NCBI GenBank assembly: GCA_964358205.1
Contig: CAYHNZ010000025.1
Location: 1 to 13,941, forward strand
DNA from: JANLIQ01 sp964358205
Lineage (GTDB): Bacteria > Patescibacteriota > UBA1384 > 2-12-FULL-50-11
DNA: 13,941 nt
Direction: 5' to 3'
Below are positions 11,303-13,941 of the stretch, in pieces; position 1 is the first letter of the stretch, and every line of letters starts with the position of its first letter. The notes below the pieces were generated by a model that made no database searches, was not told where the DNA came from, and saw only the letters and a program-made list of their open reading frames with translations. The translations under genes and the position numbers were made by a program.

Positions 11303-11878
11303 TCAAGAGAGTGTAGGTTGGAGCTTGCTGGCTTCAGCCTTCTTGGCGCGGGCTTGAGCCCGCTTTGAGATCGGCTTGGACAGAGTCTTGAACTCCAGCT
11401 TCGGTCTTGGCGGAGAAACCGCCACTTCGATTCGAATCGCTTCTTCCAGCGCCGTTTCGATTTCGTGGGCATACTCCTCGTCAATCCCCGAAATTGCTTT
11501 CCAGGCAGTGGGTCCGTCATCGACAAGTTGCACCATCGACTTGTAGCCCGCTTGAAAAAGCTTATTCATCACCCCCATTCTTGAAATTGGCAGGTAGGCG
11601 ATGGAAAGCTCTCCCCAACGCTTGGTTTGACGCATGAACTTCAGCCGCTGTTCGATTTTTTTCAAGCCAACAGCCAGGCTGTTCTTGGCAGCCGAGAGGG
11701 TTTTCTGGAACTCGTCCGCAACCCCCTGAAGAAGTATTTCTTTCGTTTTCTCTGGAGAGCTGTAGCCCTTCTCAAAATGCCATCTGACAACACGGAGTTC
11801 CATGTCGTTGAGCATACAGCGCATTAAGCGTGGCTGCTCGGTGAAGAACCTTAATCTTTGCATATAGGTGAATGCCAA
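11303..11878 (-). CDS. Protein resembling sigma region 4 plus an RNA polymerase alpha-CTD-like domain
   Basis: 191 residues. Residues about 23-80 (LNDMELRVVRWHFEKGYS to KKIEQRLKFM) have the outline of a sigma-70 region 4 or similar helix-turn-helix: an acidic first helix, a spacer, then AxxFQKTLSAAKNSLAVGLKKIEQRL. Residues about 92-147 (IAYLPISRMGVMNKLFQAGY, then KSMVQLVDDG, AISGIDEEYAHEIETAL) follow the pattern of the RNA polymerase alpha C-terminal domain, with its helix-hairpin-helix. The tail (about 165-191) is basic. It starts at TTG 11878, seven bases after a perfect AAGGAGGTG; the promoter is at 11912-11940. It is divergent from pyrG. A role in transcription is inferred; it could instead be a DNA-binding protein that only shares these folds. 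Confidence 0.7.
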   Translation of the reverse strand: MAFTYMQRLRFFTEQPRLMRCMLNDMELRVVRWHFEKGYSSPEKTKEILLQGVADEFQKTLSAAKNSLAVGLKKIEQRLKFMRQTKRWGELSIAYLPISRMGVMNKLFQAGYKSMVQLVDDGPTAWKAISGIDEEYAHEIETALEEAIRIEVAVSPPRPKLEFKTLSKPISKRAQARAKKAEASKLQPTLS

Positions 11879-11885
11879 CGAACGC

Positions 11886-11894
11886 CACCTCCTT
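11886..11894 (-). promoter_or_regulatory. Shine-Dalgarno site deciding a TTG start
   Basis: AAGGAGGTG on the minus strand lies seven bases before TTG 11878, so TTG is preferred over the later ATG at 11863. CCAC/GTGG around it could hold most of it in a 9-nt loop. Confidence 0.8.
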
Positions 11895-11911
11895 AGTGTG
11901 GTTGTGAGAAA

Positions 11912-11940
11912 ATCCTAGCACAAGCAGGGGGAAAAGTCAA
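11912..11940 (-). promoter_or_regulatory. Promoter of the sigma4/alpha-CTD-like gene
   Basis: On the minus strand TTGACT (11940-11935), a 17-nt spacer and TAGGAT (11917-11912). Predicted start is near 11905. Confidence 0.78.
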
Positions 11941-11966
11941 GAAGAACGCCTGCAATTTATATTCGC

Positions 11967-11995
11967 TTGACGATTCGGACAACTACTCGTACTGT
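11967..11995 (+). promoter_or_regulatory. pyrG promoter, nearly leaderless
   Basis: TTGACG (11967-11972), a 17-nt spacer and TACTGT (11990-11995). ATG 12005 follows nine bases after the -10, leaving about 0-3 nt of leader. No Shine-Dalgarno sequence is present. Confidence 0.65.
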
Positions 11996-12004
11996 GCCCA
12001 GAGT

Positions 12005-13612
12005 ATGGCAACGAGGGTGATTGTCGTTACTGGCGGGGTGTTGTCCGGCCTTGGAAAAGGTATTATCGCCGCCTCCCTGGGAAACCGCCTCCAAGCCCGA
12101 GGATACTCCGTTTTCACCCAAAAATTCGATCCGTATTTAAATGTCGATGCTGGCACTCTCAACCCGGGTGAGCACGGCGAATGTTTTGTGACTGTCGACG
12201 GCGCCGAAACCGATTTGGATCTCGGCCATTACGAACGCTTCTTGGATGTTGAACTGTCGCGCGATTCTTCAATTATGAGCGGCCAGATCTACCAAACCGT
12301 CATCGAAAAAGAACGACGGGGTGAATACCTAGGTAAGACTGTGCAGGTCATCCCCCATATTACCAACGAGATCAAAAGCCGAATCGACCGAACCCGCAGA
12401 CGCACTAAGGTAGATTTTTTGATAATTGAGATTGGAGGCACGGTAGGGGATATTGAAGGACGGCATTTTCTGGAAGCGGTGCGCCAATACGCCATCGAAC
12501 ATCCTCGCAAGATCGCCTTTGTTCACCTAGCGTATCTGCCGTATCTTCACACATCAAAAGAGATTAAAACCAAGCCCGTTCAGAATTCATTGCGGGATCT
12601 ACAGTCCCTAGGTATCCAACCGCAATTAGTTTTTTGCCGGGCTGACTATCCGGTTGCCCCAGAACATCTGGAAAAAATCGCGATGTTTGCTGGTCTGCCA
12701 AAAAAAGCTGTTATTACTATCCCAACGCTTGAGACAATCTATGAAGTGCCGTTGCTACTTGAGAATGCTGGCGCAGACAAGCTACTGCTCAAGTACTTTG
12801 GGCTTCGCAGCCCACATGAGCCCAAACCACTTTGGCAAGAATTAGTTAAACGCATCAAAGGGCCTAAAAAGCACGCTGTCCGTATCGCCCTGGTCGGCAA
12901 GTACCTCACGATGAACGACACGTATTTTTCCGTCGTCGAGGCGCTTAAGGCGGCTAGCTGGGCCCACAGTTGCGAGTTAACCCTAGATTTTCTTGACGCC
13001 GAAAGAATTGCTCGGTCTGGGACTCGGGTTTTAACTAAATACGACAGCATTTGCGTCCCGGGTGGTTTTGGTAGTCGTGGCGTCGAGGGCATGATAAAGG
13101 CGATCGAGTACGCACGAACCAAAAAGATTCCCTACCTAGGACTCTGCTATGGAATGCAGCTGGCAGTAATAGAATTTGCCCGAAACAAACTCCATCTAGA
13201 TGGCGCTCACACCACAGAAATCAATAAAAAGAGTCCCCATACTGTTATCAGCACAATGACCGAGCAGGAAGAGATTCTTAAAGACAACAATTACGGTGGC
13301 AGTATGAGGCTGGGCTCGTATCCCTGCGAGCTTGCCAAAGGTAGTTTAGCTTACCGCCTATACAAGCAACCACTCATTCACGAACGACATCGACACCGTT
13401 ACGAGTTCAACAATAAATACCGCGAACAATTTGAAAAGACGGGTGCTTGGCGATTTTGCGGTAGTTCGCCAGACGACAAGTTGATCGAGATGATTGAGCT
13501 TATCGACCACCCCTACTTCATTGCCTGTCAGTTTCATCCAGAATTTGCTAATCGCCCGCATCGACCGCACCCGTTGTTTCTAGGTTTAATCGAAGCGGCA
13601 CTGAAAAATTAA
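12005..13612 (+). CDS. pyrG: CTP synthase
   Basis: Makes CTP from UTP, ATP and glutamine in the cytoplasm, the last step of pyrimidine nucleotide synthesis. Its 535 residues cover both domains. The N-terminal amidoligase shows VTGGVLSGLGKGI (8-20, P-loop), DGAETDLDLGHYERF, KERRGEYLGKTVQVIPHITNEI and EIGGTVGDIEG. The C-terminal class I glutamine amidotransferase shows CVPGGFGSRGVEGM, the nucleophile LGLCYGMQ (Cys 381) and the HPE pair (His 511, Glu 513). Cys is followed by Tyr where Leu is more usual. The start has a near-leaderless promoter. The stop TAA overlaps the stop of the convergent VanW-family gene, and no terminator is seen between them. Confidence 0.99.
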   Translation: MATRVIVVTGGVLSGLGKGIIAASLGNRLQARGYSVFTQKFDPYLNVDAGTLNPGEHGECFVTVDGAETDLDLGHYERFLDVELSRDSSIMSGQIYQTVIEKERRGEYLGKTVQVIPHITNEIKSRIDRTRRRTKVDFLIIEIGGTVGDIEGRHFLEAVRQYAIEHPRKIAFVHLAYLPYLHTSKEIKTKPVQNSLRDLQSLGIQPQLVFCRADYPVAPEHLEKIAMFAGLPKKAVITIPTLETIYEVPLLLENAGADKLLLKYFGLRSPHEPKPLWQELVKRIKGPKKHAVRIALVGKYLTMNDTYFSVVEALKAASWAHSCELTLDFLDAERIARSGTRVLTKYDSICVPGGFGSRGVEGMIKAIEYARTKKIPYLGLCYGMQLAVIEFARNKLHLDGAHTTEINKKSPHTVISTMTEQEEILKDNNYGGSMRLGSYPCELAKGSLAYRLYKQPLIHERHRHRYEFNNKYREQFEKTGAWRFCGSSPDDKLIEMIELIDHPYFIACQFHPEFANRPHRPHPLFLGLIEAALKN

Positions 13613-13941
13613 GGTGTTGGTGGGACGGTCGGCGGCAAGGATTCGTTCGTACCGACTAAGAAGCGGGCCGGCCAGACTTTGTAGACCGATTTGAATACTT
13701 GTTTGTTGATTATTTGACCGGCTCTGGTAACGGTATAAGTGACCACGGCGGTGGCACCGGCGTGCGGTTTTTCAATCTGTTTCTGCTCACCTTTGGGCAG
13801 AGTGTCGGTATCGGCGTAAATCGGCTCTCCGGGTTGGATGATATTGGAGACGATCGGCGCGGTAATACTGGAAGTCCGACCGTCGCTGGTCCCCCAAAAT
13901 TCGAACTGGACTTTGCTACCAACTACCCGGCCCTGAATCAA
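13609..13941 (-). CDS. VanW-family protein, C-terminal part (gene continues past the right edge)
   Basis: Only the last 110 residues are in the window; the start lies to the right. FEFWGTSDGRTS near the beginning, then a strand-rich segment with GATAVVTYTVTRAGQIINKQ, ending VYKVWPARFLVGT, matches the end of VanW-like proteins with a G5-like domain. VanW is named after a vancomycin-resistance cluster but its function is unclear; CPR members are usually membrane-anchored and exported, with a probable cell-envelope role. The C-terminus is Pro-rich (PPTVPPTP). Its TAA shares bases with the pyrG stop in the palindrome TTAA. Confidence 0.85.
   Translation of the reverse strand: MIQGRVVGSKVQFEFWGTSDGRTSSITAPIVSNIIQPGEPIYADTDTLPKGEQKQIEKPHAGATAVVTYTVTRAGQIINKQVFKSVYKVWPARFLVGTNESLPPTVPPTP

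Noticed and set aside
11218..11526. N-terminal extension of manB
   Set aside because: The frame stays open upstream of ATG 11217, but it is Arg/Ser/Pro-rich, runs antisense-frame through the neighbouring gene and its terminator, and the family's N-terminus begins at MDFDQ.
1..13941. tRNA, rRNA genes or CRISPR array
   Set aside because: No cloverleaf with a GTTCRA T-loop, no rRNA-like stretch and no regularly spaced direct repeats with spacers were seen; the 7-bp tracts have no spacers.

Overview
The window looks like a piece of a small-genome bacterial chromosome, most likely from the Candidate Phyla Radiation (Patescibacteria). This is an inference from several features together: short intergenic spaces, a TrmB-type regulator in a bacterium, a VanW-family protein, many unrecognised small proteins, start codons sitting almost on the transcription start, and degenerate 7-bp tandem repeats in spacers. 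TGA is used as a stop (groES, manB), so the lineages that read UGA as glycine are unlikely.

Positions 1-4200 are accessory. Three single-gene units on the + strand (an unknown protein, a lipoprotein, a GNAT acetyltransferase) are separated by copies of one repeat. The repeat is a rho-independent terminator whose 3' part reads GCCGTTTTCTTTTGGCGG. In two copies a sigma-70-type promoter follows at exactly the same distance. A two-gene minus-strand operon (SAM methyltransferase, then a secreted protein) comes next. It is divergent from a TrmB-like regulator, and nested inverted repeats lie over its promoter.

Positions 4204-5050 hold a probable toxin-antitoxin pair on the minus strand: a Panacea (DUF4065/SocA-like) antitoxin overlapping a RelE-like toxin. 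Positions 5051-5406 hold a perfect 15-bp-stem hairpin, a doubtful small basic ORF and the groEL terminator.

Positions 5407-13941 are mostly housekeeping: groES-groEL (minus), a small basic protein (minus) divergent from trpS (+), two small cysteine-motif proteins (+) with matching leaders, a phosphomannomutase/phosphoglucomutase (minus), a protein resembling sigma region 4 joined to an RNA polymerase alpha C-terminal domain (minus), pyrG (+), and the C-terminal part of a VanW-family protein (minus) that runs off the right edge. Together these serve protein folding, tRNA charging, sugar-phosphate metabolism for the cell surface, and CTP synthesis.

The least expected signals are regulatory. 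Predicted mRNAs fall into two classes. Some are leaderless or nearly so (lipoprotein, trpS, pyrG, probably manB). Others begin with a stem-loop at the predicted transcription start, followed by a Shine-Dalgarno sequence (methyltransferase operon, groES, both cysteine-motif genes). groESL has no CIRCE element. It has a different perfect palindrome across its -10 and a long structured leader. All promoter and transcription-start positions are read by eye.
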